This document shows, piece by piece, positions 38,798-47,543 of a stretch of 64,000 nucleotides of DNA. Position 1 is the first letter of the stretch, and every line of letters starts with the position of its first letter. The stretch is taken from contig NZ_JACIFO010000004.1 in the NCBI RefSeq assembly GCF_014197445.1, positions 62,001-126,000 of the forward strand, given 5' to 3'. A model generated the notes under the pieces. It saw only the letters and a program-made list of their open reading frames with translations, ran no database searches and was not told where the DNA came from. This DNA comes from Mesonia hippocampi. Lineage in GTDB: Bacteria > Bacteroidota > Bacteroidia > Flavobacteriales > Flavobacteriaceae. The translations under genes were made by a program, and so were the position numbers.

Positions 38798-39492
38798 TAT
38801 AAAATATGTTTTAGTTCGCTTAATTTAGCTATTTGCTTTCCGTTATAGTTATGTTTTTCTCCTCGTGTATTAAAATAAACGCTTTGCATTCCAAATTGCT
38901 TAGCGCCAAGAATATCTGCCTCTAAATTATCACCAATCATAAGGGCGTTTTTATTTTCTGCAGCTGCCTTATGCAAGGCCTTTTCAAAAATTAAAGGATG
39001 TGGTTTTTTAACTCCCGCTTCTTCTGAGGTGGTAATACTTAAAAAATAATCTTTAATACCCGATTTTTTTAATTTTACATGTTGCACCTCGCTAAATCCA
39101 TTCGTAATAATGTGCAATTTATAATTTTTCTTGAGGTACTCCAAACATTCTTCTACCCCTTCTAACAAGTAATTATTTTGAGGAAGATGCTGAATATAGG
39201 CATCGGCAAGGGTTGTTACCAATGCAATGTTATAAGTAATATTTAACTGCTCGAATGTATCTACCAGCCTGCCTGTACGCAAGGCATCTTTTGGTATTTT
39301 GTCTTCTCGGTACAACTTCCAATAATTATCATTTATTGGATTGTAAACTTTTAAAAAAGCAGCCATATCTATAGATAAGCCTGCTTGTTGAAATATATAC
39401 TGAAAACTTAATGCAGAATTTTTTTCGAAATCCCAAAGTGTATGGTCTAAATCAAAGAAAATATGCTCTATGTTGTTATTGATTAAGTGCAT
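38797..39492 (-). CDS. YjjG-type HAD hydrolase (noncanonical pyrimidine nucleotidase)
   Basis: 231 residues. Haloacid dehalogenase motifs are complete: motif I FFDLDHTLWDF (the two aspartates), motif II LHIITNGFSEVQHVKLKKSG, motif III lysine in VKKPHPLIFEKAL and motif IV MIGDNLEADILGAK. A helical cap of about 80 residues follows motif I. The family hydrolyses nucleoside monophosphates, often removing unusual pyrimidine nucleotides. ATG 39492 lies 17 bases inside the preceding DUF7033 gene; longer in-frame starts would lie deeper inside it. Confidence 0.88.
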   Translation of the reverse strand: MHLINNNIEHIFFDLDHTLWDFEKNSALSFQYIFQQAGLSIDMAAFLKVYNPINDNYWKLYREDKIPKDALRTGRLVDTFEQLNITYNIALVTTLADAYIQHLPQNNYLLEGVEECLEYLKKNYKLHIITNGFSEVQHVKLKKSGIKDYFLSITTSEEAGVKKPHPLIFEKALHKAAAENKNALMIGDNLEADILGAKQFGMQSVYFNTRGEKHNYNGKQIAKLSELKHIL

Positions 39493-40780
39493 GGATAAGT
39501 GATAAATATTTTTGTCGGTTTTCGGCGTGTTCAAAATCCTTGTTAGCAAATACCAACCCAAAGTTACCGCCATTTTTTTTCATCTGTTCCTTTATGTTCA
39601 TTAAAGTTTTCTTCACCTCAAAAAAAGTTAAGTTTTCAAAACTCATACTACTAAATAACATCGGAAAAATACGCAATGGCGATATGCTTTCCATACTGAT
39701 GTCGTAAAAGAAAAACGGAAAGGATGTACCTGCTCTAAAACCTATATGTTCTGGATAAAACATCGAGTAATCTTGCGTCAATTCTAATTTTTCGCAATTG
39801 TTGTAATAGTTAGGTAAGTTAAGTCCGTAATTAATTATTAACAAACGTTGCAAAGGCCTATTAACGATATGTTCCCAACGTTGTTTTTCTTTTTTAAGAA
39901 CAGTAATATCTCCTAATGCTTCGTATCCTGGGAGCAGCCCTAAAACACCATAATCTCCTAAAGATTTTATCAGGGTTCGGTAATTTATTTTATGATAGCT
40001 AATATTTTTATTGTAGATAGAATAATCGCTAAGTTGAAACATATAGTTCCAAGCTATTTTTTCCTTTTTAGAAAACTGCACAAACTCCTTATAAATATCG
40101 TAAGGATCATCTTTAATAAAGCTTATTACTTGCAAACGCTCTAAAACCTGATAAAACTGAAGTTTAACAATATCTCTAAAGCCAGCCCCTACATTTCTAA
40201 CAATTCCTTTTTTCTTGTATTTATAGGCTTCGTGAACGGTTAAAATATTTATGTTTTTAAGTTGGGGTTCTGGAAATTTTTTATTTGGATATTTTTGCTG
40301 GAGAATTTTTTTAAATTTATTTGCCCATATATCGATAACTGGCTGCCGCAAAAATTTATGTTTATACGCTAAGCTCTCCTCTACAGGAAACCTCCCTACG
40401 CTATCTTTAACGTGTGGTGTATATTCTTCATAACGGCTTAACAGGTAAAAGCTAGCCGAAAATATATCGAAGGGCAAATCACTATCTTCAGATGTTTTAT
40501 AGAAGCATTTTGTTTCTTCCCACGGAAAAACAAAAACATCAATAGGGTTAATGCCGTGTTCCCACAAAAGTCCTCCTTGCTGAATAAATAATTGCTTGCC
40601 CAAACGTTTTTTACCATAAGAAAGTTTCATGCCTTGAAAGGCTATAAACTCTTCTATCACTGATGTAAAAGCTATCTCTAACCCTAAAATAGTTGTACAA
40701 ATATGCTTAAAAGCATAAGTAACCCGAAGGTTTTGCACATCGGTATAAACAAGCAGTTGGGTATTGGTATTGGTTTTCAT
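39476..40780 (-). CDS. DUF7033 / polysaccharide-deacetylase-like protein
   Basis: 434 residues, widespread in Bacteroidota. The N-terminal half (about 1-200) is DUF7033, including SASFYLLSRYEEYTPHVKD and RPVIDIW. The second half resembles a polysaccharide deacetylase catalytic domain with the late motif HIGFRAGTSFPFFFYDI. The zinc-binding His-His-Asp set is not obvious to me: NILTVHEAYKYKKKG takes the place of the usual deacetylase motif I and lacks its aspartates. I would call the activity unproven. It overlaps radC by 4 bases and the HAD gene by 17 bases, so translation of the three is likely coupled. Confidence 0.8.
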   Translation of the reverse strand: MKTNTNTQLLVYTDVQNLRVTYAFKHICTTILGLEIAFTSVIEEFIAFQGMKLSYGKKRLGKQLFIQQGGLLWEHGINPIDVFVFPWEETKCFYKTSEDSDLPFDIFSASFYLLSRYEEYTPHVKDSVGRFPVEESLAYKHKFLRQPVIDIWANKFKKILQQKYPNKKFPEPQLKNINILTVHEAYKYKKKGIVRNVGAGFRDIVKLQFYQVLERLQVISFIKDDPYDIYKEFVQFSKKEKIAWNYMFQLSDYSIYNKNISYHKINYRTLIKSLGDYGVLGLLPGYEALGDITVLKKEKQRWEHIVNRPLQRLLIINYGLNLPNYYNNCEKLELTQDYSMFYPEHIGFRAGTSFPFFFYDISMESISPLRIFPMLFSSMSFENLTFFEVKKTLMNIKEQMKKNGGNFGLVFANKDFEHAENRQKYLSLIHALNQ

Positions 40781-41475
40781 TCTAAAAGTCCTTCATCTGC
40801 AAAACTAAGATACGTGTTTTGTGTTACAATAAGATGATCTAACAATTTTATATCTAAACTTTTTCCTGCTAGTTTTAATTTTTTGGTAATTTCTATATCG
40901 CTTCGGCTAGGCGTTAATTTTCCCGACGGATGATTATGTGCTGCTATAATGGCCGTAGCGCCTAGGCTTAAGGCTTGTTTAAATATCAACCTTACATCTA
41001 CAAGTGTTCCTGTAATACCACCTTTGCTTAGCTGATGCCGTTGTAATACTTTATTGGCATTATTTAGGTAAAGAATCCAAAATTCTTCATGAGGTAAATC
41101 TTCCAAGATAGGTTTTAAAATTTCAAAAGCAGTTGAGCTAGAGGTAATTTTAGGTTGCGTTAAGGCTTCTTCTAACCTTCTACGCCGCCCTATCTCTAAA
41201 GCAGCTATAATACTTATGGCTTTTGCTTCTCCTATCCCAACGTAAGTTATGAGCTCTTTTACGGTGAGTTTTCCTAACTGATTAAATTTGTTGGAGGCAT
41301 CTGCCAAAATACGCTTGGATAATTCTACTGCACTTTCTGTTTTATTTCCAGAACCAATAAGTATAGCTATAAGTTCGGCATCACTCAAGCTTTCTTTACC
41401 TTTTAGCAAGAGTTTTTCTCGTGGACGATCATCTACTGCCCATTTTTTTATTGAAAACGATGGGGTTTTTGCCAT
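40777..41475 (-). CDS. radC: RadC family JAB-domain protein
   Basis: 232 residues: N-terminal helix-hairpin-helix region (about 1-90, LLKGKESLSDAELIAILIGS) and the JAB/MPN domain with the metalloprotease-like motif HNHPSGKLTPSRSDIEIT (HxHPSG...SxxD). The name is historical; the DNA repair role is not established. It begins an apparent operon of four genes with overlapping starts and stops. The 114-base gap upstream holds no terminator; TATCTTTA at 41510-41517 (minus strand) is a near match to the -7 element. Confidence 0.93.
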   Translation of the reverse strand: MAKTPSFSIKKWAVDDRPREKLLLKGKESLSDAELIAILIGSGNKTESAVELSKRILADASNKFNQLGKLTVKELITYVGIGEAKAISIIAALEIGRRRRLEEALTQPKITSSSTAFEILKPILEDLPHEEFWILYLNNANKVLQRHQLSKGGITGTLVDVRLIFKQALSLGATAIIAAHNHPSGKLTPSRSDIEITKKLKLAGKSLDIKLLDHLIVTQNTYLSFADEGLLE

Positions 41476-41589
41476 AACTTTAGCCTCTTTATTTGTTCTG
41501 AAACTTCTTAAAGATAACTAAAATTAATTTGTTTATCTAATTAGGCTTATACTTACAGCAACTTTCTTATTCTAAAAATAAAAAACAGT

Positions 41590-42942
41590 TTATAGCCAAG
41601 TTTTTATTTCTTCAAAATCTAAACCTCCATAATTTCCACTACTCATTAATAGCAGCACGGTATTTTGGTATGAAGTAGCTGCTAGAAATTGCTTGAATTT
41701 TTCTGGAGAAGTATATACCTTAAGGTTTTTATGCCCAAAGGCTTCTTTTATACGCGCTTCATCAATCATTTCTAATCGCTTTAATTTTACTGCTTCTGGA
41801 GAGTAAAACACTACAGCTTCATCTGCTTCTGCTAATGCGTTTTTATATTCTTCTAAAAAATTTGTATTTAAACTACTATAGGTATGCAACTCTAAACAAG
41901 CCAATAATTTTTTATTAGGGTATTGGTTTTTTACTGCTTTGGTAGTTGCTTTTACTTTAGATGGGCTATGGGCATAATCTTTAAAGACCACTGCCGACGG
42001 ATTTTCTGCTATTTTTTCTAAACGTTTAGAAGCTCCTGTAAAACTCGCTATTGCTTCGTAAAAATCTTCTTCATCTATACCCATATGCTGGCATACCCAT
42101 TTAGCTCCAGCAAGGTTTTGTAAATTATGTTTACCAAAAACTTCTAGGGGCATTTCTCCTTCTGGGGTTTCTAAGTAAGTTTCTCCATTCTCTACTCTAT
42201 ATGCTGGCGTTTGATAGGCTTGCTTTCTAGTAGGCTTGGTTGCTTTAGCTGCTATTTCTTCAAGCTGTTTATCTTCTTCATTATAAATTAAAATGCTTCC
42301 GTTTACCATGGTTTCGGTAAAAGCTGAAAATTGTTCTAAATAATTTTCGAAAGTTGGAAAAACATTGATATGGTCCCAAGCAATACCACTAATTAATGCA
42401 ATATTAGGTTGGTACCATAAAAATTTAGGCCTACTATCTATAGGAGATGATAAATATTCATCGCCTTCAATAACAATAAAATCATTCTCTTCTGTAAGAT
42501 GAACCATGGTATCAAAGCCTTCTAATTGAGCGCCTACCATAAAGTCTACTTCTCTATCATGATAATTAAGCACGTGTAAAATCATAGATGTTATGGTGGT
42601 TTTTCCATGAGAACCAGCTATTACTACTCGTGTTTTATCTTTACTTTGCTCGTATAAAAACTCTGGATACGAATATATTTTAAGCCCTAAGTCTTGTGCC
42701 TTGGCTAACTCAGGGTTATCCTGCTGCGCATGCATTCCCAAAATAACTACATCTATAGCTGTGTTTATTTTTTCAGGGTACCATCCTAATTTTTCGGGTA
42801 GAATTCCTGCTTTTTCTAAACGTGATTTAGAAGGTTCAAAAATAGCATCGTCACTTCCTGTTACTTGATGTTTTTGCTGGTGTAATGCCAAGGCTAAGTT
42901 GTGCATAGCACTTCCTCCTATGGCTATAAAATGTATACGCAT
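41590..42942 (-). CDS. mpl: UDP-MurNAc:L-alanyl-gamma-D-glutamyl-meso-DAP ligase (peptidoglycan recycling)
   Basis: 450 residues, Mur-ligase fold. N-terminal Rossmann domain with HFIAIGGSAMHNLALALH, ATP-binding GSHGKTTITSMILHVL (about residue 110), conserved central IEGDEYLSSPIDSRPKF and AWDHINVFPTFENY, and the C-terminal KDYAHSPSKVKATTKAV. The DEYLSSP variant separates Mpl from MurC. It reattaches recycled tripeptide to UDP-MurNAc. It is followed by the divergent-looking but same-strand radC at 114 bases, probably as a separate unit. Confidence 0.92.
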   Translation of the reverse strand: MRIHFIAIGGSAMHNLALALHQQKHQVTGSDDAIFEPSKSRLEKAGILPEKLGWYPEKINTAIDVVILGMHAQQDNPELAKAQDLGLKIYSYPEFLYEQSKDKTRVVIAGSHGKTTITSMILHVLNYHDREVDFMVGAQLEGFDTMVHLTEENDFIVIEGDEYLSSPIDSRPKFLWYQPNIALISGIAWDHINVFPTFENYLEQFSAFTETMVNGSILIYNEEDKQLEEIAAKATKPTRKQAYQTPAYRVENGETYLETPEGEMPLEVFGKHNLQNLAGAKWVCQHMGIDEEDFYEAIASFTGASKRLEKIAENPSAVVFKDYAHSPSKVKATTKAVKNQYPNKKLLACLELHTYSSLNTNFLEEYKNALAEADEAVVFYSPEAVKLKRLEMIDEARIKEAFGHKNLKVYTSPEKFKQFLAATSYQNTVLLLMSSGNYGGLDFEEIKTWL

Positions 42943-43001
42943 GGGTGATTTCTTAAAAATGTAAAGGTAAAAAATGTATAAGCAAAGGGCAACTCAGCAT
43001 T

Positions 43002-43526
43002 TTATTTTTTCTTTTTAGGCGGGTATTTTTTTAAGAGCTGGTTTGCTAAAGCTTTAAAAAACTGTTCCCTTTCTTCGGGGTTCATATTTGGGTTAAATAC
43101 GACTTCTGTTGTTGCTTGCCAAAACAACTCTCTATTCTTTAGAAAAACGAGGTTTAGGGTTACTTGTAAATATTTTTTGGTTTGAGTAATGGGAATCCCT
43201 CCCGATATACCGCCATTTATATGACCGCCACCTCCGCCAACACCAATTCCTATAGTGCTATGCGTCTGCCTATCTGCTAAGTTTGTTAATAATTGTATTC
43301 CTACAACTGGCGTATTGTTAAAATGATAATTTTGCTTTTTTAAGTACTCTTGGATAGCGGTTGTAAAGCGTTTTTGGTCTAGTTCGTTTAAAGCTTCAAC
43401 TTCATTTTCGATAAAGGTATAACTTGAAAGTTTGGTATAATCTACCTCCGGATCGTAATCTACATATATTTTAGGACCACAAGCAGCAACCGTAAACATT
43501 ACAAAAAAAACAACTATAAACTTCAT
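43002..43526 (-). CDS. DUF4136 lipoprotein
   Basis: 174 residues starting MKFIVVFFVMFTVAACGPKI with a lipobox (TVAACG). The domain resembles DUF4136 (IYVDYDPEVDYTKLSSYTFI at the start, glycine-rich GIGVGGGGGHINGGISGG in the middle, then the LNLVFLKNRELFWQATTEVVF strand). Function unknown; the family is found as small envelope lipoproteins. ATG 43526 is preferred over an upstream one that would add 9 residues before the signal peptide. It follows the obgE terminator and precedes mpl by 59 bases. Confidence 0.85.
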   Translation of the reverse strand: MKFIVVFFVMFTVAACGPKIYVDYDPEVDYTKLSSYTFIENEVEALNELDQKRFTTAIQEYLKKQNYHFNNTPVVGIQLLTNLADRQTHSTIGIGVGGGGGHINGGISGGIPITQTKKYLQVTLNLVFLKNRELFWQATTEVVFNPNMNPEEREQFFKALANQLLKKYPPKKKK

Positions 43527-43545
43527 GATATTGGCTTTAAATACA

Positions 43546-43587
43546 AAGAACAATTAAAGTCCTAATCATATTTCTTTAATTGTTCTT
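43546..43587 (-). terminator. Hairpin terminator after obgE
   Basis: Perfect 14-base arms AAGAACAATTAAAG and CTTTAATTGTTCTT with a 14-base loop. On the minus strand it follows the obgE stop by 22 bases and is followed by TGTATTT, a weak T-tract. It also lies close upstream of the DUF4136 start. Confidence 0.7.
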
Positions 43588-43609
43588 CAATATACTAAAA
43601 GTAGTTAAT

Positions 43610-44620
43610 TTATTCCACTTCTTTATTTAAAACTTCCCATAGTGCATCTTTCAACTCCTGAATGCCTTGATGTGCTACTGCCGAAATAAATAAATAAGGT
43701 ACATCTGAGAATTGATGTTTCAGTTCAGCATCCATTTCTTTTTTAAGTTCTTCATCTAGCATATCTGTTTTGGAGATGGCCACAATCCTATCCTTATCTA
43801 GTAGTTCTGGGTTATAACGCCTAAGCTCATCTACCAAGATATCGTATTGTTTTTTAACATCTTCTGCATCACAAGGAATTAAGAAAAGTAATGTTGAATT
43901 TCTTTCTATATGTCTTAAAAATCTATATCCTAGTCCTTTTCCTTCGGCAGCTCCTTCTATAATTCCTGGAATATCTGCCATTACAAAGGTTCTAAAATCT
44001 CGGTATTTAACTATCCCCAAATTAGGTTTTAATGTGGTAAACTCATAGTTGGCAATTTTGGGTTTAGCGGCAGTAATTACAGACAATAGGGTTGATTTCC
44101 CTGCATTTGGAAAACCTACTAAGCCTACGTCTGCTAGTACTTTTAATTCTAATGTTATGTCTTTTTCTTCTCCTTCTATTCCTGGTTGTGCATAACGAGG
44201 AGTCTGGTTGGTAGAGGTTTTAAAATGCCAGTTTCCTCTTCCGCCTAAACCGCCTTTTGCGATGATATATTCTTGTCCTTCTTCTATAATTTCTGCAATT
44301 ACCTCTTGGGTATCGGTATCTCTAATTACTGTACCTAGGGGTACGTTGATGTATTTATCTTCACCATCTCTTCCGGTACTGCGTTGTTTCCCTCCGTTTT
44401 CTCCATGTCCTGCTCGAATATGGCGTTTAAAATTAAACTCAAAAAGCGTCCAAAGATTTTTATCGCCACGAATAATTACATGTCCTCCTCTTCCGCCATC
44501 TCCGCCATCTGGACCGCCTTTATCAATATATTTTTCTCTATGCAAATGTGCAGAACCTCTACCGCCTTTCCCCGACGTTACATGTAACTTTACATAATCT
44601 ATAAAATTTCCTTCTCTCAC
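43610..44620 (-). CDS. obgE: GTPase ObgE/CgtA
   Basis: Ribosome-assembly and stress GTPase. 336 residues: glycine-rich OBG fold (about 1-158; [18 protein letters not shown]), then the G domain with G1 [13 protein letters not shown]3 DIPGII, G4 SKTD. The variable C-terminal OCT domain is missing, which is common in this phylum. Fifteen bases after adk, in an hpt-adk-obgE operon. Confidence 0.97.
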   Translation of the reverse strand: MREGNFIDYVKLHVTSGKGGRGSAHLHREKYIDKGGPDGGDGGRGGHVIIRGDKNLWTLFEFNFKRHIRAGHGENGGKQRSTGRDGEDKYINVPLGTVIRDTDTQEVIAEIIEEGQEYIIAKGGLGGRGNWHFKTSTNQTPRYAQPGIEGEEKDITLELKVLADVGLVGFPNAGKSTLLSVITAAKPKIANYEFTTLKPNLGIVKYRDFRTFVMADIPGIIEGAAEGKGLGYRFLRHIERNSTLLFLIPCDAEDVKKQYDILVDELRRYNPELLDKDRIVAISKTDMLDEELKKEMDAELKHQFSDVPYLFISAVAHQGIQELKDALWEVLNKEVE

Positions 44621-44635
44621 TGGTTTTCTTTAAAT

Positions 44636-45208
44636 TTATAATTTATCGATAACTTCACTTAGGCGTGTTGTTATTTCTTGTATACTACCTACTCCATCTA
44701 CCCCGTAATACTTGTCTTTTTTCTGGTAATATGATTTTAAAATGGCTGTTTCGTTATAGTATACTTTTATACGTTTTCTAATTACTTCTTCGTTAGCATC
44801 GTCTACGCGTCCAGATGTTTTTCCGCGTTCTAACAAACGTTGTACTAAAACCTCATCATCTACCTCTAGGGCTAACATTGCATCTACTTTAGTTTGTTTT
44901 TTATTTAAAAAGTTTTCCAGTGCATCGGCTTGTGCTTCTGTTCTTGGGAAACCATCAAAAATAAAACCTTCTGCTTCTTTATTTTTATCTACTTCTGCTT
45001 CTAGCATTCCAATGGTAATCTCGTCTGGCACCAGCTTTCCTTCATCTATAAAAACTTTGGCTTGTTTCCCTAAATCTGTACCATTTTTTATATTATACCT
45101 AAATACATCGCCTGTAGATATATGTACTAAGTTATATTTTTCTTTTAAAAATTCTGCTTGTGTTCCTTTTCCTGCTCCCGGAGGCCCAAACAATACTATA
45201 TTCGTCAT
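44636..45208 (-). CDS. adk: Adenylate kinase
   Basis: 190 residues, converts AMP and ATP to two ADP. P-loop GPPGAGKGTQAEF (about 7-19), AMP-binding LVHISTGDVFRYNI and DGFPRTEAQADAL. The LID is the short type (RGKTSGRVDDANEEVIRKRI) without zinc cysteines. Two bases after hpt. Confidence 0.97.
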   Translation of the reverse strand: MTNIVLFGPPGAGKGTQAEFLKEKYNLVHISTGDVFRYNIKNGTDLGKQAKVFIDEGKLVPDEITIGMLEAEVDKNKEAEGFIFDGFPRTEAQADALENFLNKKQTKVDAMLALEVDDEVLVQRLLERGKTSGRVDDANEEVIRKRIKVYYNETAILKSYYQKKDKYYGVDGVGSIQEITTRLSEVIDKL

Positions 45209-45210
45209 TC

Positions 45211-45738
45211 TTAATGCTTTAATTGATATATTTCTGATAAATTTCTTCCTAAGCCATCATAATCTAAACCGTATCCTACAATAAATTTATTGGGAATTTC
45301 AAAACCTACGTAATCCAATTTAATATTCTTCTGATAGGCTTCTGGTTTATGAAAAAGTGTAGCTACACGATACGATTTTACTTCTAAAGCTTTTAAATTT
45401 TCTACGATAGAAACCAATGTGTTTCCTGTATCTACAATATCTTCTACAATTATTATGTCTTTATTTTTTAGGTTTTCTACGCCTATCAACTGCCTTACAC
45501 ATGTTGTGGTATGGATTCCCTGATAAGAGCTAAGCTTAGTAAACTCCACCTCACAATCTGCTTTATAATGGGAGGTTATTGAAGCTAAAAACTGATAAGA
45601 GCCGTTAAGTATTCCTAGAAAAACAGGGGTTTCCCCTTTGTAATCTTCAGCTATTTTTTTAGTTAATTCTACCACCCTATTTTTTATTTCCTTGGAGGAT
45701 ATAAAAGGGACAAATTCTAAGTCGTGAAGCTGAATCAT
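45211..45738 (-). CDS. hpt: Hypoxanthine phosphoribosyltransferase
   Basis: 175 residues, purine salvage from hypoxanthine (and guanine) to IMP or GMP. PRPP-binding motif DIIIVEDIVDTGNTL (about 98-112) and the C-terminal VGYGLDYDGLGRNLSEIYQL are diagnostic. First gene of the hpt-adk-obgE operon and divergent from purK, which joins salvage and de novo purine synthesis in one place. Confidence 0.96.
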   Translation of the reverse strand: MIQLHDLEFVPFISSKEIKNRVVELTKKIAEDYKGETPVFLGILNGSYQFLASITSHYKADCEVEFTKLSSYQGIHTTTCVRQLIGVENLKNKDIIIVEDIVDTGNTLVSIVENLKALEVKSYRVATLFHKPEAYQKNIKLDYVGFEIPNKFIVGYGLDYDGLGRNLSEIYQLKH

Positions 45739-45765
45739 AGCGATTTATTATTTTACATAAAAACA

Positions 45766-45773
45766 CAAAGATA
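45766..45773 (-). promoter_or_regulatory. Candidate -7 element for hpt-adk-obgE
   Basis: On the minus strand TATCTTTG matches TAnnTTTG 28 bases before the hpt start; no TTG is at the -33 distance. It lies in the 157-base divergent gap to purK. Confidence 0.45.
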
Positions 45774-45871
45774 CGTAAACTTCTAAAAAAAGGAGCTATA
45801 ACCAACTATTCTATATTCTATAACTGTAAAGATTTTCAGTTGTAAACTTAGGCTAAAATGCTTAGAAAACT

Positions 45872-45879
45872 TATTTTTG
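45872..45879 (+). promoter_or_regulatory. Candidate -7 element for purKE
   Basis: TATTTTTG fits TAnnTTTG and is 16 bases before the purK start; the -33 region has TTA rather than TTG. The short distance to the start codon would make a nearly leaderless message. The rest of the gap to hpt is AT-rich with no other recognisable element. Confidence 0.35.
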
Positions 45880-45895
45880 CTTAAACTTTTTTGTT

Positions 45896-47059
45896 ATGAA
45901 TTACTTCTCATCTAATTTCACCCTCGGTATTTTAGGAGGCGGTCAACTAGGTAAAATGTTACTCTACGAAACCCGTAAATATGATATCGCTACTGCGGTG
46001 ATAGACCCCAACCCCGAAGCTCCCTCAAGTATTGCTTGCAACACTTTTGAAGTAGGTGATTTGATGGATTACGATACGGTAATACAGTTTGGACGAAAAG
46101 TAGATTTACTCACTTTTGAAATAGAAAGTGTAAACGTTGATGCCCTTGAGCAACTTGAAAAAGAAGGAAAAAAAGTATTCCCTTCTTCCGCTACGCTTAA
46201 AAACATTCAAGACAAAGGCATCCAAAAAAAATTTTACAACACGCACCAAATTCCAACAGCTCCTTTCGAGGTTTTCGCTCACAAAAGTGAACTTCTTAAA
46301 GCCGTAGAGGAGCAGAAATGGAGTTTTCCTTTTGTATGGAAAAGCACCACTGGCGGATACGATGGTAAAGGGGTTAGCCTGATTAAAAATCAAGAGCAAC
46401 TTAACAGCCTTCCCGATGTTGCTTGTATAGCCGAAGCCATGATAGACTTTAAAAATGAACTGGCTGTAATTGTAGCAAGAAACCCTAATGGAGAAGTAGT
46501 CACTTATCCTGTGGTTGAGATGGAATTTCATCCAGAAGCAAACCAAGTAGAGTACGTTATATGCCCTGCTCGCATTAACGACAATGTCGCTTTAAAAGCA
46601 AGAAACATCGCTAAAAAAGTATCCGAAAGTTTTGCCCACGTAGGGCTACTTGCCGTAGAAATGTTTCAAACCAAAAACGATGAAATTTTGGTTAATGAAG
46701 TAGCTCCTAGACCGCACAATAGCGGTCACTACAGTATCGAAGCTAGTTTTACTAACCAGTTTGAACAACACCTACGTGCTATTTTAAACCTTCCCTTAGG
46801 AAATACAGAAAGTAAAGTTGCAGGAATTATGGTAAATTTGGTAGGCGATGAAAACTATCAAGGGCAAGTAGTTTATAAAAATATTGAAAAAATTATGCAA
46901 ATGCCTGGGGTTATACCTCATATTTATGGAAAAAAAGAAACACGCCCTTTTAGAAAGATGGGGCATGTTACCATAACTCATAAAGACATAAATGAAGCAC
47001 GAAAAGTAGCGGAAAAAGTAAAAAACGAAATTAAAGTTATAAGCCAACAAAATGAATAA
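45896..47059 (+). CDS. purK: 5-(carboxyamino)imidazole ribonucleotide synthase
   Basis: 387 residues, ATP-grasp enzyme that makes N5-CAIR from AIR, bicarbonate and ATP in de novo purine synthesis. N-terminal LGILGGGQLGKMLLYE, central ATP-binding FPFVWKSTTGGYDGKGV and the metal/ATP site VNEVAPRPHNSGHYSIEA are conserved. Its end overlaps the purE start by 8 bases, so the two proteins are probably made in parallel. Confidence 0.97.
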   Translation: MNYFSSNFTLGILGGGQLGKMLLYETRKYDIATAVIDPNPEAPSSIACNTFEVGDLMDYDTVIQFGRKVDLLTFEIESVNVDALEQLEKEGKKVFPSSATLKNIQDKGIQKKFYNTHQIPTAPFEVFAHKSELLKAVEEQKWSFPFVWKSTTGGYDGKGVSLIKNQEQLNSLPDVACIAEAMIDFKNELAVIVARNPNGEVVTYPVVEMEFHPEANQVEYVICPARINDNVALKARNIAKKVSESFAHVGLLAVEMFQTKNDEILVNEVAPRPHNSGHYSIEASFTNQFEQHLRAILNLPLGNTESKVAGIMVNLVGDENYQGQVVYKNIEKIMQMPGVIPHIYGKKETRPFRKMGHVTITHKDINEARKVAEKVKNEIKVISQQNE

Positions 47060-47537
47060 AGTAGGAATTATTATGGGAAGCACAAGTGACCTCCCAGTAA
47101 TGCAAGAAGCCATTGATGTGCTTAAAGGATTTGGTATAGACGTAGAAGTAGATATTGTCTCTGCACACCGAACTCCCGAAAAGCTTTTCGACTACGGAAA
47201 AAAAGCACATACCCGAGGATTAAAAGTAATTATTGCAGGAGCAGGAGGAGCAGCACACTTACCAGGAATGATAGCCTCTCTTTCTCCACTTCCTGTAATT
47301 GGAGTACCCGTAAAGTCTAGAAACTCTATAGATGGTTGGGACTCTGTACTCTCCATTTTACAAATGCCAGGAGGTGTTCCTGTTGCAACCGTAGCACTTG
47401 ATGGTGCTAAAAATGCAGGGATTTTAGCCGCACAAATTATTGGTGCTTCCGATAAAAATATTCTTGATAAAATTATAGCCTTTAAAGAAAACTTAAAAGA
47501 AAAAGTAATAAATGGTGCTAAAGAGATTAATGCTTAA
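47052..47537 (+). CDS. purE: N5-carboxyaminoimidazole ribonucleotide mutase
   Basis: 161 residues, class I PurE. Contains MGSTSDLPVMQEAI, the SAHRTPEKLFDYG loop with the catalytic histidine and AGAGGAAHLPGMIASL. Converts N5-CAIR to CAIR, the step after PurK. Overlaps purK by 8 bases and ends 6 bases before a convergent gene. Confidence 0.97.
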   Translation: MNKVGIIMGSTSDLPVMQEAIDVLKGFGIDVEVDIVSAHRTPEKLFDYGKKAHTRGLKVIIAGAGGAAHLPGMIASLSPLPVIGVPVKSRNSIDGWDSVLSILQMPGGVPVATVALDGAKNAGILAAQIIGASDKNILDKIIAFKENLKEKVINGAKEINA

Positions 47538-47543
47538 GCAGCC

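Noticed and set aside
39476-40780. Calling the DUF7033 gene a proven polysaccharide deacetylase
   Set aside because: The usual metal-binding motif is not evident, so only a fold-level resemblance is claimed.
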